Positions 54,735-63,369 of a stretch of 64,000 nt of DNA are shown here, one piece after another. Numbering within the stretch: position 1 is the stretch's first letter; each line of letters opens with the position of its first letter. The DNA is from Bacteroidota bacterium (lineage in GTDB: Bacteria; Bacteroidota; Bacteroidia; UKL13-3): contig JAZKBU010000004.1 of assembly GCA_040388375.1 (NCBI GenBank), forward strand, positions 391,567 to 455,566. Direction: 5' to 3'. The position numbers and the translations under genes are program-made. Below the pieces are notes generated by a model. The model had not been told where the DNA came from, searched no databases, and saw nothing but the letters and a program-made list of their open reading frames with translations.

Positions 54735-56132
54735 ATGAAAGTAGAACAACTATATACCAATTGCCTTGCTCAGGCAGCCTATTATATTGAGAGCGAAGGA
54801 GAAATAGCCATTATTGATCCTTTGCGCGATTACCAGATGTATATTGATAAAGCCAATAGCAATGGCGCTAAAATTAAATATATTTTTGAAACACATTTTC
54901 ATGCCGATTTTGTAAGCGGACACATAGATTTAGCCAATAAAACAGGAGCTACCATCGTTTATGGCCCCACAACAACTACCTCATACAAAGTACATGTAGC
55001 CAATGACAATGAAATACTTAGTTTAGGTAAGTTAAAAATTAAAGTATTACATACACCCGGCCATACATTAGAGTCGAGCAGTTATTTGTTAATAGACGAA
55101 AACGGAAAAGACTACTGTGTTTTTACAGGTGATACCTTGTTTGTGGGTGATGTTGGCCGACCTGATTTATTAGATGGCATCATAACCAAAGAAGAGTTAG
55201 CAGCTAAAATGTTTAATTCACTCAATACCAAAATAAAAACATTAGCTGATGACGTAATTGTTTATCCTGCGCATGGTCCCGGTTCAGCTTGTGGTAAAAA
55301 CATAGGTAAAGAAACCTTTAGCACTATTGGCGAGCAAAAACGCAGTAACTATGCTTTACAGCCAATGAGTGAGGCCGATTTTATTAAAGCAGTAACAGAA
55401 GGTATAACACCGGCACCGGCTTATTTTTTCAAAGATGCCCAACTGAACAAACAAGGTTATGCAAGTTTTGAAGATATAATTGACAAAGGCTACAAACCTT
55501 TAACAGTTAGCCAATTTCAACAGGAAATGGAAGAAGGGGCTGTGGTTGTTGATACACGTGTAGCCGATTTTTACGAATTAGGTTGTATTCCCAAATCGTT
55601 AAACTTTGGTTTAAACGGACAGTATGCAATTTGGGCTGCTACCCTGCTTGATATTCATGAGCCAATAATAATTGTAGCAAAATCAGAAACAGAAAAAGAA
55701 TCTATTGAGCGATTAACACGTGTAGGTTTTGATAATATTAAGGGATATTTAGAAGGCGGTTTTGATGCATGGAGAGAGGCAGATAAAAGGTATGATATGG
55801 TTATTAGCATTTCTTCAGAAGAATTGGTTTTAGATAATTTGCATAACCCCGGTGCTGTTATATTAGATGTACGTAAACCAACCGAGTTTGCAGATGGCCA
55901 TTTAGCCAATGTTATAAACTTACCATTGGCTGATATAAATACCAAAGCCGAAGAGTTAGACAAAAATAAAGAAACCTTGGTTCATTGTGCCGGTGGTTAT
56001 AGAAGTATGGTAGCTGCCACTATATTAAAAAGAAAAGGTTTTACCAATGTGAAAAATGTTTGGGGAGGCTGGGCACAAATAAAATTAGAAGAAAAAGCCA
56101 ATATTGTAGTAGACAACGCAACTGCAAAATAG
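54735..56132 (+). CDS. MBL-fold persulfide dioxygenase-like protein with two rhodanese domains
   Basis: The 465-aa protein has a metallo-beta-lactamase domain (1-245) with ligands H54, H56, D58 (HFHAD), H110 (TPGHT) and D133 (TGDTLF). A first rhodanese-like domain (about 260-350) lacks an active-site cysteine, and a second (about 365-455) has C418 in CAGGYRS. This MBL-pseudo-rhodanese-rhodanese order is that of CstB/ETHE1-related enzymes, which oxidise persulfides to sulfite or thiosulfate. It should detoxify sulfane sulfur in the cytoplasm. No other sulfur gene is adjacent, and the gene has no clear operon partner. Confidence 0.9.
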   Translation: MKVEQLYTNCLAQAAYYIESEGEIAIIDPLRDYQMYIDKANSNGAKIKYIFETHFHADFVSGHIDLANKTGATIVYGPTTTTSYKVHVANDNEILSLGKLKIKVLHTPGHTLESSSYLLIDENGKDYCVFTGDTLFVGDVGRPDLLDGIITKEELAAKMFNSLNTKIKTLADDVIVYPAHGPGSACGKNIGKETFSTIGEQKRSNYALQPMSEADFIKAVTEGITPAPAYFFKDAQLNKQGYASFEDIIDKGYKPLTVSQFQQEMEEGAVVVDTRVADFYELGCIPKSLNFGLNGQYAIWAATLLDIHEPIIIVAKSETEKESIERLTRVGFDNIKGYLEGGFDAWREADKRYDMVISISSEELVLDNLHNPGAVILDVRKPTEFADGHLANVINLPLADINTKAEELDKNKETLVHCAGGYRSMVAATILKRKGFTNVKNVWGGWAQIKLEEKANIVVDNATAK

Positions 56133-56304
56133 TAAAACTAAAATGGTTAAATGCCTCATTAACATTGAAATTTGATCAATAAAAATAGTTTAAAAAAGGC
56201 GAAAAAAAATAGTTATTTGCAAGAGTAATTCTTAGGCATAAATTTTTAATAAAAAGAGGGCTTATTATTGCAACATAGATTAGTTTTTAGTTAAACAAAA
56301 TTTA

Positions 56305-57405
56305 ATGGAAAAAAGTAAAAATAATTACGCCATAATTATGGCGGGTGGCGTTGGAAGTAGATTTTGGCCAGCAAGCAGAGGAACATATCCAAAACAATTT
56401 TTAGATATATTAGGTACAGGTAAAACACTCTTACAACAGACTTACGATAGATTTTTAAAAGCATTTTTACCAGAGAATATTTTTATAGTAACCAATATTG
56501 CTTATTTACCTTTGGTTAAGCAACAGTTACCCAATATGCCGGAGGATAGAATTTTGGGTGAACCAACGGCAAAAAATACCGCTGCCTGCATTGCTTATGC
56601 AAGTGCTAAAATACACAAGTTAAATACCCACGCTGCTTGTATTGTAGCTCCCAGCGACCATTTAATACTAGATGAAGCCAAGTTTTTAAACTATGTAGAA
56701 TTGGGTTTAAACTATGCACACAAAAATCCTTCTTTGGTTACTTTAGGCATCAGGCCAAGTAGACCTGATACAGGTTATGGTTACATACAATATATTGACG
56801 AAGACAATAGCAACAGGGATATTTTTAAAGTAAAAACATTCACAGAAAAACCCTCGTTTGAAATTGCACAAACCTTTATAGAAAGTGGCGATTTTTTATG
56901 GAATGCAGGTATTTTTATCTGGTCTATATCATCAATAAAAAAAGCATTTAAGCAACATTTAAGCGAGCAGTACGATATTTTCGAGAATGCTTCACATAGT
57001 TTATTTACTGAAAATGAAGCTGAAACCATCAGAGTTTTTTACGAACAATGCCGCAGCATTAGTATTGACTATGGTATTATGGAAAAGGCAGAAAATGTGT
57101 ATGTAATACCCAGTGAATTTGGCTGGAGCGATTTAGGTACCTGGACTTCATTGTATGAAATATCAAGTAAAGATGAATCGCAAAATGCAGTAAAAGGTAA
57201 AAACGTATTTTTATACAATGTGGAAGGCTGTTTGGTGAACAAATCAGAGAGCTTAAATGGAAAAATAATTGCCCTTAAATCAGTTAAAGATTTAATAGTA
57301 GTAGATACGCCAGATGTTTTACTGATATGCGATAAAAGCCAAGAGCAGGAAGTAAAACAGATTGCTACCGATATTAAAATAAAATTCAATGAAAAATATA
57401 CTTAA
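56305..57405 (+). CDS. manC: Mannose-1-phosphate guanylyltransferase
   Basis: The 366-aa protein has the nucleotidyltransferase signature MAGGVGSRFWPASRGTYPKQF (in part at 12-32), then GEPTAKNTAACIAYA, APSDHLILD, FTEKPS and DYGIMEKA, all typical of GDP-mannose pyrophosphorylases. It lacks the C-terminal isomerase domain of bifunctional ManC/AlgA and so is the short form. Its product feeds GDP-sugars for surface polysaccharide. Its terminator overlaps the end of the convergent acyltransferase gene. Confidence 0.93.
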   Translation: MEKSKNNYAIIMAGGVGSRFWPASRGTYPKQFLDILGTGKTLLQQTYDRFLKAFLPENIFIVTNIAYLPLVKQQLPNMPEDRILGEPTAKNTAACIAYASAKIHKLNTHAACIVAPSDHLILDEAKFLNYVELGLNYAHKNPSLVTLGIRPSRPDTGYGYIQYIDEDNSNRDIFKVKTFTEKPSFEIAQTFIESGDFLWNAGIFIWSISSIKKAFKQHLSEQYDIFENASHSLFTENEAETIRVFYEQCRSISIDYGIMEKAENVYVIPSEFGWSDLGTWTSLYEISSKDESQNAVKGKNVFLYNVEGCLVNKSESLNGKIIALKSVKDLIVVDTPDVLLICDKSQEQEVKQIATDIKIKFNEKYT

Positions 57406-57430
57406 GGTATATGTTATTGAATATTTATGG

Positions 57431-57461
57431 AGAGCACCTAAGACAAAGTTTTAGGTGCTCT
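57431..57461 (+). terminator. Terminator of manC, overlapping the 3' end of the convergent gene
   Basis: AGAGCACCTAA and TTAGGTGCTCT form a perfect 11-bp stem followed by TTTATTTT on the plus strand. The last codons and the TAG of the minus-strand acyltransferase lie inside this hairpin. Confidence 0.85.
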
Positions 57462-58490
57462 TTTATTTTGTATAAACTCAACCACCTTATTATAGTAAAA
57501 GGCAATTACAGTAGCTAAAGCCAAAAATACAGGAAGGTGCAAAATGTTTATGGTTATACCCAAAGACTGAAGTACAAGTCCATACATACACAATACCCAA
57601 ATATGGCTTAGGTATAAAGCAAAAGAGTAATTACCTAAACCAATAAAAAACTGCTTGATGGATGGAATATATTTTTGAAAGATTTGAAAAGCAATTACCA
57701 CCAAGGAAGTAAACAAAATAAGTGAAGGTATTTCGTTTAATATTTGTCCCGTTCTGCCTAAATATTTAACCAATAAAAATACAGTTGGTACACATACAAT
57801 AGTGGCAAGAATGGCTTGCCATAAAGGTAAACGCCAAAATTCAAAGTTTTTTGTTTTGTACAATTCAGCAGCAACCATACCCAACGCAAATTCCCATAAA
57901 AACTGCGGAAACTCCCTTGACCATGCCTTGTGGTAGAAAAGATTATTGACATCTAAAAAGTACCAATAAGCAAAACTGGTAGTGAAGCATAAAACAAGGA
58001 ACCAAATGCTACCCAATTTTTTCAATAAAAAGACCAATACAGGGAAAACAATATAAAACTGAATAATAGTGCCAATAAACCAAAAGTGATCGCCAAAGCT
58101 GGCATTTAAATCGCCATTGCCGGTAAAGTCGAACATTTTGTATAAAAACACATTGCTTAACCATTCCCTTACCCCTTGGTTAAGGTATATATGCCAAATA
58201 TAGTTAGATAAAAAAATGAGTGTAACAGTAATAGCAAAGGGAGTGTATACTTTAAAGAATCTGCGTTTAAAAAAGCTGAAAGCATCGGTTGGTTTTGAAA
58301 GACTTAAACCAAATCCGCTTAAAAATAAAAACAAATGAATACCACTGCCACCAACGGCAAAAAACATATTCATGCCACTTGGAATTTCAGCATTGCTAAT
58401 AAATTGGCCAAAATGAAAAAAGGCAATGGCAAAAATGCTTATACCTTTTGCAAAGTCAATAAATTCAAGTTTTTTCATAGGCACATTCAC
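57438..58490 (-). CDS. Membrane acyltransferase (Acyl_transf_3 family)
   Basis: The 350-aa protein has about ten transmembrane helices and the family opening EFIDFAKGISIFAIAFFHF, where the histidine is the conserved catalytic-type residue; FLFLSGFGLSLSK follows. Such enzymes O-acetylate or acylate surface polysaccharides and lipids. The target is not known here. An ATG at 58478 (MKKLEF) is an alternative start. It begins one base after the stop of the permease gene upstream, so they are co-transcribed. Confidence 0.85.
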   Translation of the reverse strand: MNVPMKKLEFIDFAKGISIFAIAFFHFGQFISNAEIPSGMNMFFAVGGSGIHLFLFLSGFGLSLSKPTDAFSFFKRRFFKVYTPFAITVTLIFLSNYIWHIYLNQGVREWLSNVFLYKMFDFTGNGDLNASFGDHFWFIGTIIQFYIVFPVLVFLLKKLGSIWFLVLCFTTSFAYWYFLDVNNLFYHKAWSREFPQFLWEFALGMVAAELYKTKNFEFWRLPLWQAILATIVCVPTVFLLVKYLGRTGQILNEIPSLILFTSLVVIAFQIFQKYIPSIKQFFIGLGNYSFALYLSHIWVLCMYGLVLQSLGITINILHLPVFLALATVIAFYYNKVVEFIQNKRAPKTLS

Positions 58491-58491
58491 A

Positions 58492-59718
58492 TTACTTAAT
58501 TTGGTAACTAGCTATTTTTTTTGCTTTTAACCAAGGATATATAGCCGTAATTAAACCCAATACAAAAATGGTTATAAAAACAATAATGGCATCGGTAGCG
58601 GCAAATGCAATGGGGTAAGCTTGTGTTGATTCAGCACTTATTTTTATGAAGCCAAAAGTTTGTTGTACAAACGAAATAACAGCCCCTAAAATAATGCCTA
58701 TAATACCGCCTACGCAGGCTATAAATAAACTTTGCCAGGCAAATATATTGGCAATACTGTTGGCATTAAAACCCATGCTGTGCAATATTTTAATTTCCCT
58801 TTCCTTTTCCATTACCAGCATAAACAAAGTACCTACCGTATTAAATATAGCTATCACTAAAATGAACAGAATAATAATATAACTGATTAGCTTTTCTGTT
58901 TTTACTAATTTATAAAAAGCCTCCCGTTGCTCAAACCTGTTTTTAACAATAAATTGAGGTCCCATTAAAGCCGATAGCTTTGCCTTTACCTGTGTTATAG
59001 AAGCATCGGGTTTTAGTTTTATTTCTATAGCACTAATTTGATTTTCCTTTTCCAATAAAGCATTTAAAAAGCGGAGCGGAACCAATATAAATTTGTTGTC
59101 AATTTCAGGTTGAATAGCAAATATGCCCGTGGGTATAACCAACTCCCTGTTAAAAGCATTTTCGGGGTTAATAAAATTAACTTCGCCCTTTTTAGGTGCA
59201 TAAATGCTTAAAAAATCAAACTGATTATCTGGGTCAATACCCAATTGATAAGCCAGACCTTCGCCACATAAAGCAAAGTTAGTATCTCCGCTTTGTATAA
59301 GCGCAACCCCCTTTTCAATACACGTATCAATATGCGCTACCTTTAAATAATTTTCGTCAACTGCTTTGGCGGTGGCAATACCTGTTTTGTTGCTGTATTT
59401 TAACAGTACATTTTCCTCTAAAACCTTGCTGTAAGTTGCAATGCCGTCTATTTGCTGTATGCTGTTAAAAGGAATGGCATTGGCAGAAAACGTTTTGGTA
59501 TTTAAAGCCGTTACTTGTAATTGCGCATCAAAATTACTGTACATATTGGCAAACAAATTTTCAAAGCCATTAAATACAGAAAGAATAATAATCAGCGCAC
59601 AAGTGCCCACCACATAACCTAACAGACTAATGCTGGAAATAACAGTAATGGCATTGTAAGAGCCACTTTTCTTTTTAGAGAAAAAGTATTTTCTGGCTAT
59701 ATTAAATGGTAAGTTCAA
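58492..59718 (-). CDS. ABC transporter permease, LolC/LolE-like (FtsX domain)
   Basis: The 408-aa protein has one N-terminal transmembrane helix in a RKYFFSKKKSGSYN context, a large periplasmic domain (about 45-265) and three C-terminal helices (FtsX domain), the layout of LolC/E-type lipoprotein-releasing permeases. Lipoprotein export to the outer membrane is the family role. The partner ATPase (LolD) is not in the window. It lies directly upstream of the acyltransferase gene, in the same operon. Confidence 0.87.
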   Translation of the reverse strand: MNLPFNIARKYFFSKKKSGSYNAITVISSISLLGYVVGTCALIIILSVFNGFENLFANMYSNFDAQLQVTALNTKTFSANAIPFNSIQQIDGIATYSKVLEENVLLKYSNKTGIATAKAVDENYLKVAHIDTCIEKGVALIQSGDTNFALCGEGLAYQLGIDPDNQFDFLSIYAPKKGEVNFINPENAFNRELVIPTGIFAIQPEIDNKFILVPLRFLNALLEKENQISAIEIKLKPDASITQVKAKLSALMGPQFIVKNRFEQREAFYKLVKTEKLISYIIILFILVIAIFNTVGTLFMLVMEKEREIKILHSMGFNANSIANIFAWQSLFIACVGGIIGIILGAVISFVQQTFGFIKISAESTQAYPIAFAATDAIIVFITIFVLGLITAIYPWLKAKKIASYQIK

Positions 59719-59785
59719 ATGGTGGTATTGAGCAACAATTATACTGTTTAATCGCTAAAAAATATAAGCAAACAATAGTGTTTTG

Positions 59786-60430
59786 TTAATACAATAAATT
59801 CATACCTGCAAAAAACAAAACCTGTAAACCATAGAGCCAAGGTGCTACTTTGTTTTGCAATGGCAACTCGAGTTGATGGTATACAAACATAAATGCAAAA
59901 GCAAAAATATACCAAGCCGTATAATTTTGCAGTGGAACAACACTACTTTTCCAATACCAAAAATCTAGCTGCGGTGCTATGGACTCAATTAAAATATCAA
60001 TGCAAACCATTAAAAATGCACTGAATGCTATTTGTATAATTGGATTGATGTCCGGTTTTTTTAAAATGTTTTTGAAAAATAATGCAGCTACATGCATAGA
60101 AATATAACACAAAATAAGCCAGTTTAATCCAATAATTACAGGCACATCAGCCAGCTTAAAGCCAAGACTATTGCCATAAAAATACTGACCCAAAATGCGT
60201 CCGGTGCTTATACCTAAAAGTTCTAGAATGTATCCTGCTTGAAAAACACCAATAGCCCAAATCCAAAACAAAGCATTTTTGGGTTGATGAAAATAAAAAA
60301 GGACAGCCGCACTGATGATTAAGAGAAAAGGTGTAAGCGGTAATAAATTCCAGTGTAAAATGGTTGAACCAACTAAGTGAAGGGTATATAAAACAGCAAG
60401 AAATATAATGGCAATGGTTTCTTTTCTCAT
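59786..60430 (-). CDS. CruF-like carotenoid biosynthesis membrane protein
   Basis: The 214-aa protein has about six or seven transmembrane helices and segments typical of the carotenoid biosynthesis (CruF/bisanhydrobacterioruberin hydratase-like) family: YILELLGISTGRILGQYFYG, ADVPVIIGLNW, DILIESIAPQLDFWYW and NYTAWY. The family hydrates carotenoid end groups. I start at the ATG at 60430 (MRKETIAI); the frame can begin at a TTG at 60448. A TACCTTTG -7-like box sits at 60453-60446. No other crt gene is present in the window. Confidence 0.8.
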   Translation of the reverse strand: MRKETIAIIFLAVLYTLHLVGSTILHWNLLPLTPFLLIISAAVLFYFHQPKNALFWIWAIGVFQAGYILELLGISTGRILGQYFYGNSLGFKLADVPVIIGLNWLILCYISMHVAALFFKNILKKPDINPIIQIAFSAFLMVCIDILIESIAPQLDFWYWKSSVVPLQNYTAWYIFAFAFMFVYHQLELPLQNKVAPWLYGLQVLFFAGMNLLY

Positions 60431-60537
60431 ATTGGATAATAAGCCCAAAGGTAAGTTTGGATTTTATTTATTTTTAAAAAACAAAAATTAGCTTTTTCTA
60501 TTCTTTCACTTCCTATATTTTTTAGTAATTTGCACCC

Positions 60538-61572
60538 ATGTTTAATGAACCCGAAATAACAAAATTAGAAGACCTAGGAGAGTTTGGATTAATTAAACAA
60601 TTAACACAACACATTGAATTAAAGAACAATACTTTAAAAGGTGTGGGTGATGATGCAGCGGTTATTAATCCAACCAAAGATAAAGTTACTTTGGTTTCAA
60701 CCGATATGCTTTTAGAAGGCATTCATTTTGATTTGAGTTATTTCCCCTTAAAACATTTGGGTTATAAAACGGTAAGCGTAAATGTAAGCGATATTTATGC
60801 GATGAACGGAACGCCAAAACAAATAACTATTTCTTTAGGCATTAGCAGTAAATTTAGTGTAGAGGCTATTCAGGAAATTTATGATGGAATAGCAGTAGCC
60901 TGCGAAAAATATAAAATTGATTTAGTGGGTGGCGACACCACTTCCAGCAAACAGGGTTTGGTTATTAGCGCAACCGTAATTGGCGAAGCTAACCCCAACG
61001 ATGTAACATACAGAAACGGGGCAAAAGAGTTTGATTTGGTTTGTGTAACAGGCGATTTAGGCGGTGCTTATGCAGGATTTCAATTGTTAGAGCGAGAAAA
61101 ACGGGTATTTATTGATAATCCGCAGGTGCAACCTGATTTGGCCGGACACGATTATATATTGGAACGCCAGTTAAAACCGGAAGCTAGGAAAGACATTATT
61201 GATATGTTCAAGGCCATGGAAATTGTACCCACATCTATGATTGATGTGAGCGATGGATTGGCTTCAGAGTTATTTCATATTGCCGACCAGTCGAAAGTAG
61301 GTATTACGGTTTATGAAGATAAAATTCCAATTGACGCGACTACTTACAATATGGCACGCGAGCTGGATTTAGATCCGACTTTAACAGCTTTGAGTGGTGG
61401 CGAAGATTATGAATTGCTTTTTACCATTAAACAAAGCGATTACAGTAAACTAGAAAACCATCCTGACTTTACTGTAATAGGGCATATTACCAAAGCAGAA
61501 GAAGGGGTGCATATGATAAGTAAAGGCGGACAAAAACACGAGCTGAAAGCACAAGGCTGGAAAGCATTTTAA
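60538..61572 (+). CDS. thiL: Thiamine-monophosphate kinase
   Basis: The 344-aa protein makes thiamine diphosphate from thiamine monophosphate. It has the PurM/ThiL fold signatures: GVGDDAAVINPTKDK near residue 38, STDMLLEGIHFDLSYFPLKHLG in part, VGGDTTSSKQGLVI, MIDVSDGLASEL and SGGEDYELLFTI. Length is standard. purQ, from the same structural world of purine and thiamine metabolism, follows after a 68-bp gap with a 16-bp palindrome. Confidence 0.95.
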   Translation: MFNEPEITKLEDLGEFGLIKQLTQHIELKNNTLKGVGDDAAVINPTKDKVTLVSTDMLLEGIHFDLSYFPLKHLGYKTVSVNVSDIYAMNGTPKQITISLGISSKFSVEAIQEIYDGIAVACEKYKIDLVGGDTTSSKQGLVISATVIGEANPNDVTYRNGAKEFDLVCVTGDLGGAYAGFQLLEREKRVFIDNPQVQPDLAGHDYILERQLKPEARKDIIDMFKAMEIVPTSMIDVSDGLASELFHIADQSKVGITVYEDKIPIDATTYNMARELDLDPTLTALSGGEDYELLFTIKQSDYSKLENHPDFTVIGHITKAEEGVHMISKGGQKHELKAQGWKAF

Positions 61573-61600
61573 AATAAAATAAACACAGGCTAGCAGCCAT

Positions 61601-61616
61601 CCCGATAGCTATCGGG
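61601..61616. repeat. 16-bp perfect palindrome in the thiL-purQ gap
   Basis: CCCGATAGCTATCGGG is a perfect palindrome in a locally GC-rich segment of an AT-rich gap. I recall the same string as a dispersed intergenic repeat in other Bacteroidota; no second copy was noticed in this window. Confidence 0.7.
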
Positions 61617-61640
61617 AGCCAGCGGCCAAAAGCAAAATAT

Positions 61641-62333
61641 ATGAAAATAGGAGTATTAATTTTTCCGGGAAGTAATTGCGATAAAGATGCAATTTGGGCA
61701 TTTAAAAATATGTTTGGCCAGGAGGTAGTAGAGCTTTGGCATAAAGATACTGATTTACAAAACGTAGATTTAGTGTTTTTACCCGGTGGCTTTAGCTACG
61801 GAGATTATTTACGCAGTGGCGCTATTGCCCGTTTTTCTCCTATTATGCAAAGTGTAATAGAGTTTGCCAATAATGGCGGTTTGGTTTGGGGTGTTTGTAA
61901 TGGTTTTCAAATTTTATGCGAAAGCGGTTTATTACCGGGTGCTTTGTTGCACAACGACCACCAAAAGTTTAACTGTAAAAATGTATTTATAAAAGCCGAA
62001 ACCAATAAAAGCAAAATTACAGGTCAGGCTGTAATTGGAAAAGGTTTGAAAATTCCTATTGCACACGGTGAAGGACGTTTTTATTGTAACGATGAAACTT
62101 TGCAAGAATTAAAAAACAACGACCAGGTATTGTTCAGGTATTGCGATGAAAATGGAAACATTACCACTGAAAGTAATCCAAACGGAGCCTTAGATAATAT
62201 TGCCGGAATTTGCAATAAAAACCGCAATGTATTTGGTATGATGCCGCATCCGGAACGTGTTGTTGACAGCGATGTTTACAATACTGACGGACGTATGTTG
62301 TTTGAAAGCCTGTTGACTTTGGTAGCACAATAG
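61641..62333 (+). CDS. purQ: Phosphoribosylformylglycinamidine synthase subunit PurQ (glutaminase)
   Basis: The 230-aa class I amidotransferase supplies ammonia from glutamine to PurL. The nucleophile C86 lies in [10 protein letters not shown] and the His-Glu pair in MMPHPERV. The opening [13 protein letters not shown] and [15 protein letters not shown] are PurQ-specific. With the separate purS at 45137-45388 it shows that this organism uses the small-subunit PurL/PurS/PurQ complex. The stop is 2 bp from the convergent kinase gene. Confidence 0.96.
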   Translation: MKIGVLIFPGSNCDKDAIWAFKNMFGQEVVELWHKDTDLQNVDLVFLPGGFSYGDYLRSGAIARFSPIMQSVIEFANNGGLVWGVCNGFQILCESGLLPGALLHNDHQKFNCKNVFIKAETNKSKITGQAVIGKGLKIPIAHGEGRFYCNDETLQELKNNDQVLFRYCDENGNITTESNPNGALDNIAGICNKNRNVFGMMPHPERVVDSDVYNTDGRMLFESLLTLVAQ

Positions 62334-62335
62334 TG

Positions 62336-62743
62336 CTATAGAAGCTTCACCTTATATTTAGCCGCCATTTTTTCCAGTTGTTCTTCCGAAACACCATGCA
62401 CATTTTTATGGGTGTGGTACTTTTCAACAGTTAATACGTAAATGGCGTAATTGTATTTTTTTGCTATTTTAAAGTAAGGTTCCATTTCCCAGTCAAGGGT
62501 AAAGGTATTATCTACAAAAATTTTTTCCGTTGCTTGTTGGGCTGCTTCTGCTGTTAATTGTTCGCATTGCTTATAAGCCAAATGGTTTTGGCTATAGTCA
62601 AAATTATATTCTCCTTTGCTATTCGTAAAATAACTATCAATACTAAAAACAGGGTATTTGCCTTGTTCAGCTAAAATACCGGCTAATGATGATTTGCCTG
62701 AGCCCGGTAAACCTCTTAATAAAATGAGCGTTTTGTTTTCCAA
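62336..62743 (-). CDS. Small P-loop ATP/GTP-binding protein (AAA_33/zeta-like kinase fold)
   Basis: The 135-aa protein has a Walker A motif GLPGSGKSS (11-19), a SIDSYF segment and VDNTF, then a C-terminal part with HKNVHGVS. It resembles the NEDD4-binding-protein-2/polynucleotide-kinase-like P-loop family (AAA_33). It probably phosphorylates a small molecule or nucleic acid end; the substrate is unknown. It lacks the features of zeta toxins and there is no antitoxin gene. The haem-binding protein gene lies 18 bp upstream. Confidence 0.8.
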   Translation of the reverse strand: MENKTLILLRGLPGSGKSSLAGILAEQGKYPVFSIDSYFTNSKGEYNFDYSQNHLAYKQCEQLTAEAAQQATEKIFVDNTFTLDWEMEPYFKIAKKYNYAIYVLTVEKYHTHKNVHGVSEEQLEKMAAKYKVKLL

Positions 62744-62761
62744 TGGATAGCGTACTGTTTA

Positions 62762-63232
62762 TTAATGACCCGGTTCAATTATTTTTTCCATTTCGGCAGC
62801 AGCCCATTTGGTTAAAGTACTTATTTGTTCGGCACTTAATTCCGTTTCCTTATGTATCATCGTATACGAACTCAAAGGCATTTCATGCTCTTCCACTTCT
62901 TCCATTATTTCTTTCAATTTATGTTTTTTACGTTTGGCTGAATAGGTATTGAATACAGAAAAGTTTAATTCCTCTTTTCCTTCATCAACATGGTGCTGCA
63001 TCCATAAACCAATAGGTTGTATATTAGTATACCAAGGGTAATTGGTATGGTTACTATGGCAATCGTAACACGAGGTTTGTAGTATGGTATTTATTTCTGC
63101 GGGTGTTTGAATGGATAAGCTATCTCCATTTACAGGTGTTTCACCCAGATTTCTGGCAGGCCTTACAAACTGAAGAATAACAAAAGCACCTATAAGGATG
63201 AGTGCGAATTTGAAAAGGAGTTTATTTCTCAT
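62762..63232 (-). CDS. Membrane-anchored haem-binding domain protein
   Basis: The 156-aa protein has an N-terminal hydrophobic segment (LLFKFALILIGAFVILQF) and a haem-binding domain with CYDCH (CXXCH) followed by NHTNYPWYTNIQPIGLW, the signature of the Haem_bd family. It should sit in the periplasm attached by its N-terminus and bind one c-type haem. I start at the ATG at 63232 (MRNKLLF); an upstream in-frame start at 63253 adds seven residues. The role may be in respiration or haem sensing. The P-loop gene follows on the same strand. Confidence 0.87.
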   Translation of the reverse strand: MRNKLLFKFALILIGAFVILQFVRPARNLGETPVNGDSLSIQTPAEINTILQTSCYDCHSNHTNYPWYTNIQPIGLWMQHHVDEGKEELNFSVFNTYSAKRKKHKLKEIMEEVEEHEMPLSSYTMIHKETELSAEQISTLTKWAAAEMEKIIEPGH

Positions 63233-63369
63233 AAGTGAACAAATATGAAACAATAATAGCTAAATATTGTAACCAAATAGTTAATTCAAGGAGGTTTTAG
63301 TGCGTATAAATATGTGTAAAACAAATGGGGATATTTGCTCAATTATTATTTAATTGCACAAAAAAACAT

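Noticed and set aside
62336..62743. Zeta-toxin of a toxin-antitoxin pair
   Set aside because: Only the P-loop is shared; there is no small antitoxin gene nearby and the protein is shorter than zeta toxins.
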